A program made the translations under genes and the position numbers. A stretch of 64,000 nt of DNA from Niveibacterium microcysteis (GTDB lineage Bacteria; Pseudomonadota; Gammaproteobacteria; Burkholderiales; Rhodocyclaceae). Position 1 is the stretch's first letter. Each line of letters starts with the position of its first letter. The notes under the pieces are model-generated. The model saw nothing but the letters and a program-made list of their open reading frames with translations, was not told where the DNA came from and made no database searches. The stretch is taken from positions 1,984,001-2,048,000 of the forward strand of contig NZ_CP071060.1 of assembly GCF_017161445.1 (NCBI RefSeq), written 5' to 3'. Positions 45,266 to 53,219 of this stretch are shown here, in pieces.

Positions 45266-46976
45266 TCGGCTGGCTCCCCATCCATTCCTTCATCAGCGTT
45301 GCGATCACCTTCGGATTCTTCACCGCGATCTCGCGCACCTTCGCGATCTTGCGATCGAAGCTCATGCGCGCGATCTCTTCCATCCGCACTTCCGGCGGCA
45401 GCAACTGGTCGTCCGGCACTTCGCCTTGCTCGTTGAGCGTGACCACGTAGCCTTCCTCCTCTTCTTCGCCGCCTTCTTCGCCTGCTTCGGCGCCTTCGGC
45501 CACCACCGGCGGCGGTGCGACGGTACGGACCAGCGGCCGCAGCACGCGCAGCCACAGGAAGGCTGCAACCAGGCCCAACAGGAGCCAGCGTGCCAGATCC
45601 AGCGCCATCGCGCGCAGTTCCGGATCCTTCCACCACGGCACTTCGTCGCCCTTGCGCAGCGATTCGGTGAAGGGCGCATTGGCCACGTTGACCGTGTCGC
45701 CGCGTGTTTCGTTGTAACCGACAGCTTCGCGCACGAGGTCGTTGACCTGCTTCATCTCGGCTTCAGACAGCGGCACGGTGCGAACGTTGCCTTTGGCGTC
45801 GCGCTCGCTGCGGTGGTTCACGACCACCGCGACCGAGAGGCGACGAACCTGGCCCAGCGCGCGCTTGGTGTGCTGCACCGTCTTGTCGAGTTCGTAGTTT
45901 GTCGTCGAGTTCTTGCTCGACGAAAGCGGCTGCGCCTGGTTGGCGGCACCCGGTGTGCCCGGGGCGGCGGGCGTCGTGATCGGCGCAGTCGCCGGCACAG
46001 GCGGTTGGTTGCTCAGCGCGCCAGGCACGCCGGCCGGCGCCGGCTGCATCGTGGTGTTATCCGAGAGCTGCTGGCTGCGGATCGCCTGGTTGGGGCTCGG
46101 ATTCGGCTTGTAGCTTTCCGCCGTCTGTTCCTGCTGATCGAAATCCACGTCCGCGGTGACCTGGGCGCGCAGGTTGGCCTGACCAACGATCGGTTCCAGG
46201 ATGCTCTCGATGCGGCGCACGAAGCGATCTTCGAGTTCGCGTACATACTTGATCTGCGTGGCATCGAGCCCGCTTGGGTCGGCCTTGGTCGTCAGCAGGT
46301 TGCCGTTCTGATCGATGACGCTGACGGCCGAGGCGGTCAGTTGCGGCACCGATGCCGAGATCAGATTGACGATGCCGGCGATCTGGCCGTTGTCCAGCGC
46401 GCGACCAGCATGCAGCGTGAGCACGACTGAGGCCGAGGGCTTCTGCTCATCGCGCAGGAAGGCGGTCTGTTTCGGAATCGCCAGATGCACACGCGCGTTC
46501 TGCACCGCATTGATCGAGCCGATGGTGCGGCCCAGTTCGCCTTCGAGGGCGCGCTGGTAGTTAACCTGTTCGAGGAACTGCGAAATGCCGATGCGGTTGC
46601 CTTCCATCAGCTCAAAGCCAACCGAACCGCCTTTCGGCAGGCCCTGGCTGGCCATGCGCAGGCGCAATTCCGCGGCTTGCTGCGCCGGCACCAGGATCGC
46701 CGAACCGTTGTCGGTGACCTTGAACGGCACGTTCTGCGCCTGCAGCGCCGTAATGATGGCGCCGCCGTCCTTCTCGGCCAGCCCGGAGAACAGCACCGCG
46801 TAGTTCGGTTGCTTGCTCCACAGCCAGACGCCGGTGAGCAGTGCGATCGAAACGGCAATCGCCGCTGCACCGGCAATTTTCTGGCGCGCGGTGAGGCGGT
46901 TGAAGTTGTCGCGGATCAGCTCAAGCGGCGATGTGGGCGGCGCGGGCTGGTCGGCAGTCAGTTCGGCTTCGGCCAT
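45252..46976 (-). CDS. fliF: Flagellar MS-ring protein FliF
   Basis: FliF forms the MS ring in the inner membrane. The 574-residue protein has membrane segments at about residues 33-53 and 452-474, two ring-building motifs between them, and a C-terminal cytoplasmic tail that binds FliG. Between them (about 310-345) lies a low-complexity proline- and alanine-rich loop. First gene of fliFGHIJK on this strand, divergent from the kinase gene. Confidence 0.96.
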   Translation of the reverse strand: MAEAELTADQPAPPTSPLELIRDNFNRLTARQKIAGAAAIAVSIALLTGVWLWSKQPNYAVLFSGLAEKDGGAIITALQAQNVPFKVTDNGSAILVPAQQAAELRLRMASQGLPKGGSVGFELMEGNRIGISQFLEQVNYQRALEGELGRTIGSINAVQNARVHLAIPKQTAFLRDEQKPSASVVLTLHAGRALDNGQIAGIVNLISASVPQLTASAVSVIDQNGNLLTTKADPSGLDATQIKYVRELEDRFVRRIESILEPIVGQANLRAQVTADVDFDQQEQTAESYKPNPSPNQAIRSQQLSDNTTMQPAPAGVPGALSNQPPVPATAPITTPAAPGTPGAANQAQPLSSSKNSTTNYELDKTVQHTKRALGQVRRLSVAVVVNHRSERDAKGNVRTVPLSEAEMKQVNDLVREAVGYNETRGDTVNVANAPFTESLRKGDEVPWWKDPELRAMALDLARWLLLGLVAAFLWLRVLRPLVRTVAPPPVVAEGAEAGEEGGEEEEEGYVVTLNEQGEVPDDQLLPPEVRMEEIARMSFDRKIAKVREIAVKNPKVIATLMKEWMGSQPNERR

Positions 46977-47090
46977 GATCTTGACCTCTTGGGCGCAAAG
47001 GCCCTTTTCTGGATGGGTGCATTGTCTTGCCGCTGCCGCAAGTGCAAAGTCCGTTTAAGCGGCAGTTTTTGCCGCCTATTCGCCGCTTGT

Positions 47091-47106
47091 TGCCGGTCGC
47101 CTGCCA
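47091..47106 (-). promoter_or_regulatory. Sigma-54 promoter candidate for fliF
   Basis: On the minus strand, TGGCAGGCGACCGGCA has the GG-N10-GC spacing and a good -24 (TGGCA), but the -12 is CGGCA rather than TTGCA. It lies about 115 bases upstream of fliF. Confidence 0.42.
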
Positions 47107-47156
47107 TTAATCTGCGAGCAGGGCCGGAAAAAGGGTCCGAGACGCTCAACCAGATC

Positions 47157-48272
47157 ATGCAAGAGACGATCCAGCCGCCGCTCGATGCCGCACAGCTCGC
47201 CGAGGCCTTCCGCCAGTTCTCGGAGGCCTCCGCACAGCTCACACAGGCCTATTCCGGGCTGGAACGCCAGGTTGAACGCCTGAACGAGCGCCTGACCGGG
47301 CTGCTCGCGGCGCTGCCCGCCGGCGTCGTGCTACTTGATGCGCAGGGGCGCATCGAGCAGGTGAACGCAGCCGGCAGAGCGATGCTAGACGACGGCCTGG
47401 TCGGGCAGGACTGGCAGGCTGTGTGCGACACCTTGCTCACCCCCACCGAAGCGCCAGCCGAGTTCGAACGTGGCGCGGCAGATTCGCTGCGCCGGCTCTC
47501 GCTGTCTCAAACGGCGGAAGACTCCGCCGGTGGCCGCATCGTTTTGCTGCACGACGTGACCGAGGCGTGGCTGATGCGCCGTAACGTCGCGCGGAACGAA
47601 CGGTTGGCGGCAATGGGCGAGATGGTCGCCGGTCTGGCTCACCAGTTGCGCACACCGCTTGCGGCGGCTTTGTTGTATGCCGGCAATCTCGCCGAACCGA
47701 GCCTCGCGCCGGCCGATCGTGCGCGGTGCGCTGAACGTACACTGGACCGCTTGCGTCACCTGGAACGCCTGATTCGCGACATGCTCAGCTTCGCCCGTGG
47801 CGAGGCGCTCGGCACCGAAGACTTCGATGTGTGCGAACTGGTGGCCGAACTCGAACACACGATCGAGCCCGTCGCCGCACGTCGCGCGGTGCGCTTCACG
47901 AGCCGCTGTGCGTGCCCCGGCGTACGTTTCGCTGGGCATCGCAAGGACATCGCCGGGGCACTGACCAACCTGCTGGAAAACGCCTTGCAGGCAGTGGGTG
48001 AGGGTGGCCAGATCAGCCTTCTCGCATCGAACGCCGATGGTCGTGTGCGTTTTGTCGTCGAGGACAATGGCCGCGGTATCGATGCCGCACTCCAGGCGCG
48101 ACTGTTTGAACCCTTCTTCACCACCCGCGCCGATGGCACCGGCCTGGGCTTGGCGATCGCCCGTGGCGTGGCGCGCGCGCACGGTGGCGACATCACACTA
48201 CGATCGAACCCGGGAGAGGGCAGCACGTTTGTGCTCGATCTACCTCTGCCGGTTCGGGAGGACGCGGCATGA
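47157..48272 (+). CDS. Flagellar sensor histidine kinase (FlrB/FleS type)
   Basis: The 371-residue kinase phosphorylates the adjacent response regulator. I place the start at ATG 47157; the frame is open upstream across fliF but no earlier start is credible. There is no transmembrane segment, as usual for the cytosolic FlrB/FleS group. A PAS-like region (about 55-115) precedes the HisKA domain with H162 (GLAHQLRTPL), then N-box LTNLLENALQAV, G1 VEDNGRGID and G2 DGTGLGLAIARG. Overlaps the regulator gene by four bases. Confidence 0.92.
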   Translation: MQETIQPPLDAAQLAEAFRQFSEASAQLTQAYSGLERQVERLNERLTGLLAALPAGVVLLDAQGRIEQVNAAGRAMLDDGLVGQDWQAVCDTLLTPTEAPAEFERGAADSLRRLSLSQTAEDSAGGRIVLLHDVTEAWLMRRNVARNERLAAMGEMVAGLAHQLRTPLAAALLYAGNLAEPSLAPADRARCAERTLDRLRHLERLIRDMLSFARGEALGTEDFDVCELVAELEHTIEPVAARRAVRFTSRCACPGVRFAGHRKDIAGALTNLLENALQAVGEGGQISLLASNADGRVRFVVEDNGRGIDAALQARLFEPFFTTRADGTGLGLAIARGVARAHGGDITLRSNPGEGSTFVLDLPLPVREDAA

Positions 48273-49618
48273 TTGAAACCCTGCACATCCTGGTGGTCGA
48301 AGATGACCCGGATATCCGCGACGCCGTCGCATTTACGCTGGAGACAGCGGGCCACACGGTCACTGCCGTGGGTGACGGCCCGGCGGCGCTGGCTGCACTG
48401 GATCGCGACGCGTTCAACCTCGTCGTCAGCGACCTGCGCATGCAACCAATGGACGGCTTGCAACTGCTTGATGCCATCCGTGCCGGGCATCCGCAGCTAC
48501 CGGTCATGCTGATGACCGCCTACGGCGACGTGGGTACAGCGGTCGCGGCGATGCGCGCGGGCGCCTGCGACTTCCTTCTGAAGCCCTTCGAGCCTGCGGT
48601 GCTGCTCGATCAAGTGCGCCGCTACGCTACCGCCACGCCGGACGAGTCCGAAATGGTGGCCGAAGACCCGCGGACCCGCGATGTGCTGGCGCTGGCCGCG
48701 CGGGTGGCCGAGACGGATGCAACGGTGTTGCTCACCGGCGAGTCCGGTACCGGCAAGGAAGTCTTTGCGCGCTACATCCACCGTCACTCCCGCCGGGCCA
48801 ACGGCCCATTCGTCGCGATCAACTGCGCCGCAATCCCGGAAACGCTGCTCGAAGCCACATTATTCGGTTACGAGAAGGGCGCGTTTACTGGCGCGCAGAC
48901 CTCGCAGGCAGGCAAGTTTGAGCAGGCGGATGGCGGCACGCTGCTGCTCGACGAAATCTCTGAAATGCCCTTGCCGCTGCAGGCCAAATTGCTGCGCGTA
49001 CTGCAGGAGCGCGAGGTTGAGCGCGTTGGCGGCAAGAAGCCGGTGTCGCTGGATATCCGCGTGCTGGCGACCAGCAACCGCGACATGCTGCGCGAAGTCC
49101 AGAGCTGCCGCTTCCGCGAAGATCTCTACTACCGCCTCAACGTCTTCCCGATCGCAATCCCGAGCTTGCGTGAGCGCCCCCGCGACGTGGCAGCGCTCGC
49201 AAACCATTTCCTGCATCGCCATGGCGAGCGGATCGGCAAGCTCGCGCGCCTGTCGCCGGAGGCGGCGGCAATTCTTGCCGCATGGCATTGGCCGGGCAAC
49301 GTTCGGGAGTTGGAAAACACATTGCAGCGCGCCGCGATTCTCGCGCGAGGCGAGGTCGTTGAAGCGGCGGACATGCGCTTGTGCCTGCCGCAGGCGAGTG
49401 CCGCACCGCCCTCTGACGCGGTGGTGGTGATGACCGATTCGCCCCCCGCATCGGACGAAAAGCCCAGCAACATGCGGGATCTGGAGAGGCAGCACATCCT
49501 GGATACCTTGAAATCAGTCGGCGGCTCGCGCAAACTGGCCGTGGAGAAGCTCGGCATCTCCGAGCGAACCCTGCGCTACAAGCTTCAGCAATATCGGGCG
49601 GAGGGGGCGGACATCTGA
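48269..49618 (+). CDS. Sigma-54-dependent flagellar response regulator (FlrC/FleR type)
   Basis: This 449-residue activator opens sigma-54 promoters of class III flagellar genes. Its N-terminal receiver domain has the phosphoacceptor D55 (SDLRMQPMDG). The AAA+ domain carries Walker A GESGTGKE (about residues 157-164), the sigma-54 contact loop GAFTGA and the DEIS-type Walker B. A Fis-type helix-turn-helix ends the protein (SRKLAVEKLGISERTLRYKL). Start ATG overlaps the kinase stop. It is the likely activator at the sigma-54 sites listed here. Confidence 0.94.
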   Translation: MIETLHILVVEDDPDIRDAVAFTLETAGHTVTAVGDGPAALAALDRDAFNLVVSDLRMQPMDGLQLLDAIRAGHPQLPVMLMTAYGDVGTAVAAMRAGACDFLLKPFEPAVLLDQVRRYATATPDESEMVAEDPRTRDVLALAARVAETDATVLLTGESGTGKEVFARYIHRHSRRANGPFVAINCAAIPETLLEATLFGYEKGAFTGAQTSQAGKFEQADGGTLLLDEISEMPLPLQAKLLRVLQEREVERVGGKKPVSLDIRVLATSNRDMLREVQSCRFREDLYYRLNVFPIAIPSLRERPRDVAALANHFLHRHGERIGKLARLSPEAAAILAAWHWPGNVRELENTLQRAAILARGEVVEAADMRLCLPQASAAPPSDAVVVMTDSPPASDEKPSNMRDLERQHILDTLKSVGGSRKLAVEKLGISERTLRYKLQQYRAEGADI

Positions 49619-49621
49619 ATC

Positions 49622-49637
49622 TGGCATGTAGCTTGCT
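49622..49637 (+). promoter_or_regulatory. Sigma-54 promoter of fliE
   Basis: TGGCATGTAGCTTGCT matches TGGCACG-N4-TTGCA with only small differences; GG and GC are ten bases apart. fliE starts 27 bases further on. Confidence 0.88.
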
Positions 49638-49663
49638 GGATCAGGTGACGGAAAGGAACAGCC

Positions 49664-49981
49664 ATGGATACGCGCGGCATTGAACAGATGATTGGCCAGA
49701 TGCGCGCCACTGCAGAAGCAGCGGCGGGCAAGCCTGCGTCCGTCGAGGGCGGCGAAGGTGTCGATTTCTCGCAAGTGCTGCAGGGCGCGCTTCAGCAGGT
49801 CAGCCAAGCCCAGAACGATGCCAAGGCGATGTCCGAGCAGTTCTCTGCCGGAGATCCAAACGTCAATCTGCAGGACGTGATGGTCAACCTGCAGAAGGCC
49901 AACCTCTCGTTCCAGCAAATGGTCCAGGTCCGCAATCGCCTGGTTACGGCTTACCAGGACATCATGAACATGCAGGTTTGA
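49664..49981 (+). CDS. fliE: Flagellar hook-basal body protein FliE
   Basis: FliE links the MS ring to the rod and is among the first exported proteins. The 105-residue product is helical with the conserved C-terminal NLQDVMVNLQKANLSFQQMV and VRNRLVTAYQDIMNMQV motif. AAAGGAAC precedes the ATG. It stands alone under a sigma-54 promoter, on the plus strand, although in many relatives it leads the fliF operon. Confidence 0.96.
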   Translation: MDTRGIEQMIGQMRATAEAAAGKPASVEGGEGVDFSQVLQGALQQVSQAQNDAKAMSEQFSAGDPNVNLQDVMVNLQKANLSFQQMVQVRNRLVTAYQDIMNMQV

Positions 49982-50102
49982 CTGTCTTTGTAATCAATGC
50001 CTTGGCGGTTTTTTGTTTTGGTGTACCGACAATAATACCGTCTCGCATAATCTGTTGGCGCAACGAGCTGGTGCGGCCAACTAAGTCAGTACTTACGCAT
50101 GA

Positions 50103-50138
50103 CACAGACGCCACTTCGAATTCGAAGTGGCGTCTGTG
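50103..50138. repeat. Perfect 36-bp palindrome without loop
   Basis: The 18 bases 50103-50120 (CACAGACGCCACTTCGAA) are the exact reverse complement of 50121-50138. There is no spacer and no T-run. It could terminate fliE transcription, be a recombination or resolution site, or be a remnant of an inserted element. Confidence 0.95.
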
Positions 50139-50524
50139 CTTCCGCTAACCACGTAGCGGCCTGCAAGTGCAGTGGTTGTCATGTTAGGGGCCAATGTGTC
50201 ATGCGGAGTTTGCAGATCCCGCGACGGTTTGGCTCCATCCTGCGGACGCTGGTGCCGTTGATCAACGGTCGATAACGGTTGCCTGCACAGCTCTTGGTCG
50301 CCGATGGACTGGCCCTGGCGCCCCTCGGCGAGGACCGCGAGCACCACCCCAGCCTGATGGACGATCTTCGAAAGCCAAGTCAACACTGAAAGCTGCCCGA
50401 TGGCCACGGAAGCGCATCGGCCAATAAGGTCGATCGCTTGCCTGTCTGGGAGAGCCTGCATTGCTCACAGTACAGACGGTCGCAGATCGGGAGCGTCAAC
50501 GAGTTTTCACTCGGAAACCTGCGA

Positions 50525-50548
50525 GTTCGATTCCCTTTGTCCGCTCCA
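50525..50548 (+). other. tRNA-Gly-like 3' fragment, possible att site
   Basis: The 24 bases read as the T-loop, 3' T-stem, acceptor strand and CTCCA end of a tRNA with a U discriminator, most like tRNA-Gly. The sequence to the left does not pair (GCGAG opposite CCCTT) and no 5' half of a tRNA lies upstream, so it is not a working tRNA. Such 3' fragments are left when an integrase uses a tRNA gene as its target. Confidence 0.6.
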
Positions 50549-50581
50549 CATCAATTGCACGAAAGCGATTGAGCATGAAAG

Positions 50582-50609
50582 AAAGCCAAGCTACCGAGCT
50601 TGGCTTTTT
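50582..50609 (+). terminator. Strong terminator 33 bp after the tRNA fragment
   Basis: An 11-bp perfect stem (AAAGCCAAGCT / AGCTTGGCTTT) with an ACCG loop and following T residues. It may be the original terminator of the tRNA gene whose 3' end is repeated at 50525-50548. Confidence 0.88.
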
Positions 50610-50821
50610 CGTTTCTGGTCGATTTCTGGTTGCAGTCAGTCGCAGCACTACCAAGCAATCCACAAGTTTTTCGTGCTTTCGCCCCATCCTCGGCAAGGTG
50701 GTCTTGGGAAACCCACTCCAAGACCCGCACTCCATCCCATACGCAACAACGTGAAGAACAGTAAAACCAATCCCTTGGAAGCAGGCTCGCTCTTTTTCCT
50801 TCGCGTCTCGCCAAGTCATAA

Positions 50822-50900
50822 ATGTTGTTCCATGTTGTTCCAGAAAAACCTTGACGGCCAGTTTTTCGCTCGCTACAGTTTGGTACATCACGGAACAACA
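50822..50900 (+). promoter_or_regulatory. Sigma-70-type promoter with operator-like repeats
   Basis: TTGACG (50851-50856) and TACAGT (50874-50879) are separated by 17 bases. TGTTGTTCC occurs twice in tandem just upstream (50823-50831 and 50833-50841) and once inverted just downstream (GGAACAACA, 50892-50900), bracketing the promoter. This is the pattern of an operator for a repressor. The GTPase-like gene begins ten bases later. Confidence 0.7.
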
Positions 50901-50909
50901 GGAGGGTCT

Positions 50910-53171
50910 ATGAGTTATACGGCGTCGAAGTCCCCAACCAAAGATCGGCCGGGCTTCAGTATTAGCTTTCGGCATCCTTGTCGATCCGACTCCAAAGGCA
51001 AGCCCGGACTGAAAGTTCGCCGAGGTCTCGGAACAGCCAACCCTGAGGAGGCTGATGCCCTAGTCGCTCAAATGAACGAACTCTTGGCCGACGAGTCCTG
51101 GTGGAATGCCGGCCGTTACAACGATGCTCTGCAAACATTCGATCCGATCATCGTGGACGCTTTCTTCGACGGCTTGCAAGCCAGCGTAGCCAACCCCGTT
51201 GCGCTCCGCGATAACATCATTCCCTTGCCGGGCCGAGAAGATGGCTATGCGCGTGTGCTGTTCGTTGGCACAACCGGTGCAGGCAAAACCTCGCTGCTCC
51301 GACACTTGATTGGCTCCGATCCAGACAAGGACCGCTTCCCCTCCACTTCAACCGCAAAAACTACGGTATCTGATATTGAAGTGATTCCTGACGATGGCCC
51401 CTATCGAGCTGCCGTCACCTTTTTTTCAGAGCACGCCATTCGAGCGAACGTCGAAGACTGTGTGATTGCTGCTTGCTCGGCCGAATGGGACGGAATGAGT
51501 GAGGAGAAGATCGCCGACAAGCTGCTTCACCATGCAGATCAACGCTTTCGCTTGAGCTACCTTCTTGGCGCTTGGCAAACGAGCGACGATGCGGCCGATG
51601 ACGACTGGGACTTCGAAGGCGCTGACGTGCAGCGGTCCAACGTCGTAAGTGATGACCGTGAAACCGTGCCTGCTGCGGAAGCTGCCGCATTACAAGCAAA
51701 GCTCGCAAGCTATGTCGAGCGCACAAAGACCATCGCTGCTGCGAAGGCCGCAACAATCAAGGCTGAGCTTCTTCCCGAACCTTCCACAGCACAGGCCGAA
51801 GACTTGCAGGCCGCGCTAGAGATTTTCCAGAGTGAGCTGTTCGAAGATGAAGCCTTCCGCGACTTGGTCCTAGACATCATGGAAGACATCCAGCTGCGAT
51901 TCGACACGCTGAACGTAGGAGCTCTTTCCAAACGCAGCAAGACCGCGCGCTGGCCCGAGCTCTGGTCCTACGAGACAGATGACCGTGACGATTTTTTGCG
52001 CCACGTTCGCTGGTTTTCGAGCAACTACGCACCAGCATTCGGCCGCCTACTCACTCCGTTAGTTGATGGCATTCGTGTGCGCGGTCCTCTGCACCCAGTA
52101 TTTACCGACCGTCGCGCCAAAGTCGTATATCTCGATGGCCAAGGTTTGGGGCATACGCCCGACTCGTCCAGTAGCGTCACGACACACGTGACCCAACGGT
52201 TCGCTGACGTAGACACCATTATGCTGGTCGATAACGCAGAGCAACCCATTCAGGCAGCTGCGCAGGCCGTGTTGAGAGCAGTCGCAGCCAGCGGCAACTA
52301 CGGCAAGCTCGCGATCACCTTCACCCACTTCGATCAGGTGAAAGGGCTGAACTTGCCGAGCTTCGCCGCAAAGCGCGCCCACGTTTTGGCATCCGTTCAT
52401 AACTACCTCGCGCGCCTTCGCGAAGTACTGAACGGGCCCATCGTCACCGCCATGGAACGCACCATCGAAAGCCAGTGCTTCATGCTGGGCGGATTGGATG
52501 CCGCCTCGGAAAAATTGCCTGGCGGTGTTAAGAATCAACTAGAGCAATTGCTCGAACAGTTTGAACGCTCCATCACGCCACCACCACTACCGGACGCTAA
52601 ACCCTCTTACGACCCTGCTGGTTTGGGCTTTGCGGTGCAGCGAGCTGCCGATAGTTTCCAACGCGCTTGGAAATATCGCCTCGGTTTCGCTGCCAGCGCA
52701 GAAATCAGCAAAGAGCATTGGACGCGCGTAAAAGCCTTGAATCGCCGTATCGCCAATGAGTTGGATATTGAATATGACTCCCTGCGCCCTGTTGCCGACT
52801 TCGTGGGCAGGATCACAGAGGAAATCTCCAACTTCCTGGATCACCCCGTGCGCTGGACTCGCACGCCAACGGATGACACTGAAGCACAGGAGGCCATTGC
52901 GCCGATTCGCCAAGCTGTCTTCCGTGAATTGCATACTCTGGCAATAACGCGCCTTGTTGACGAGCATCTCGTCGATTGGCGGCGCGGCAACGACTACAAG
53001 GGCAAAGGCTCTGCTGATCGCCGCGCGGTAGATATCCGGGCCATTTACGAACTAGCTGCACCCGTCCCCGGAACCGTCAATTCCGAGCCCGCACTCGTCT
53101 TTATGAAGGCTGTGCGCGACATCGTTCGCTCGGCCATCGAAGAACAAGGCGGCGAAATGAAAACGCTGTGA
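50910..53171 (+). CDS. Large P-loop GTPase-like protein of unknown function, island-borne
   Basis: The ATG at 50910 has GGAGGG four bases upstream; the frame is open further left but has no other credible start. The 753-residue product begins with about 65 residues that resemble, in pattern only, the N-terminal DNA-binding arm of tyrosine recombinases (GKPGLKVRRGLGT, then a helix). A P-loop follows (GTTGAGKTS, residues 120-128). D409-x2-G412 (YLDGQGLGH) fits a G3 motif and THFD (472-475) could serve as a G4 motif. A long helical region fills about residues 150-330. No membrane segment is seen. It lies 48 bp before hsdM in the same direction. Its role is unknown. Confidence 0.85.
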   Translation: MSYTASKSPTKDRPGFSISFRHPCRSDSKGKPGLKVRRGLGTANPEEADALVAQMNELLADESWWNAGRYNDALQTFDPIIVDAFFDGLQASVANPVALRDNIIPLPGREDGYARVLFVGTTGAGKTSLLRHLIGSDPDKDRFPSTSTAKTTVSDIEVIPDDGPYRAAVTFFSEHAIRANVEDCVIAACSAEWDGMSEEKIADKLLHHADQRFRLSYLLGAWQTSDDAADDDWDFEGADVQRSNVVSDDRETVPAAEAAALQAKLASYVERTKTIAAAKAATIKAELLPEPSTAQAEDLQAALEIFQSELFEDEAFRDLVLDIMEDIQLRFDTLNVGALSKRSKTARWPELWSYETDDRDDFLRHVRWFSSNYAPAFGRLLTPLVDGIRVRGPLHPVFTDRRAKVVYLDGQGLGHTPDSSSSVTTHVTQRFADVDTIMLVDNAEQPIQAAAQAVLRAVAASGNYGKLAITFTHFDQVKGLNLPSFAAKRAHVLASVHNYLARLREVLNGPIVTAMERTIESQCFMLGGLDAASEKLPGGVKNQLEQLLEQFERSITPPPLPDAKPSYDPAGLGFAVQRAADSFQRAWKYRLGFAASAEISKEHWTRVKALNRRIANELDIEYDSLRPVADFVGRITEEISNFLDHPVRWTRTPTDDTEAQEAIAPIRQAVFRELHTLAITRLVDEHLVDWRRGNDYKGKGSADRRAVDIRAIYELAAPVPGTVNSEPALVFMKAVRDIVRSAIEEQGGEMKTL

Positions 53172-53219
53172 TCTGCTCGCAATCAAGACCACAGCTCACC
53201 ACCCAATTACAGATAAAAC

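Larger units (their letters stand above)
49982..50909. other. Island left border region
   Basis: No convincing gene lies in these 928 bases. They hold, in order, a T-rich stretch after fliE, a perfect 36-bp palindrome, a tRNA-Gly-like 3' fragment with a terminator hairpin, and a sigma-70-like promoter with repeats before the GTPase-like gene. A minus-strand frame (50093-50461) has no recognisable product. Confidence 0.6.

Noticed and set aside
50093..50461. 123-codon minus-strand frame in the border region, considered as a transposase remnant
   Set aside because: No transposase motif could be recognised, and it includes one arm of the palindrome and non-coding sequence.
50475..50548. A complete tRNA at the island edge
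   Set aside because: The 3' half fits tRNA-Gly, but the T-stem does not pair on the left and there is no acceptor 5' strand, D-arm or anticodon arm.
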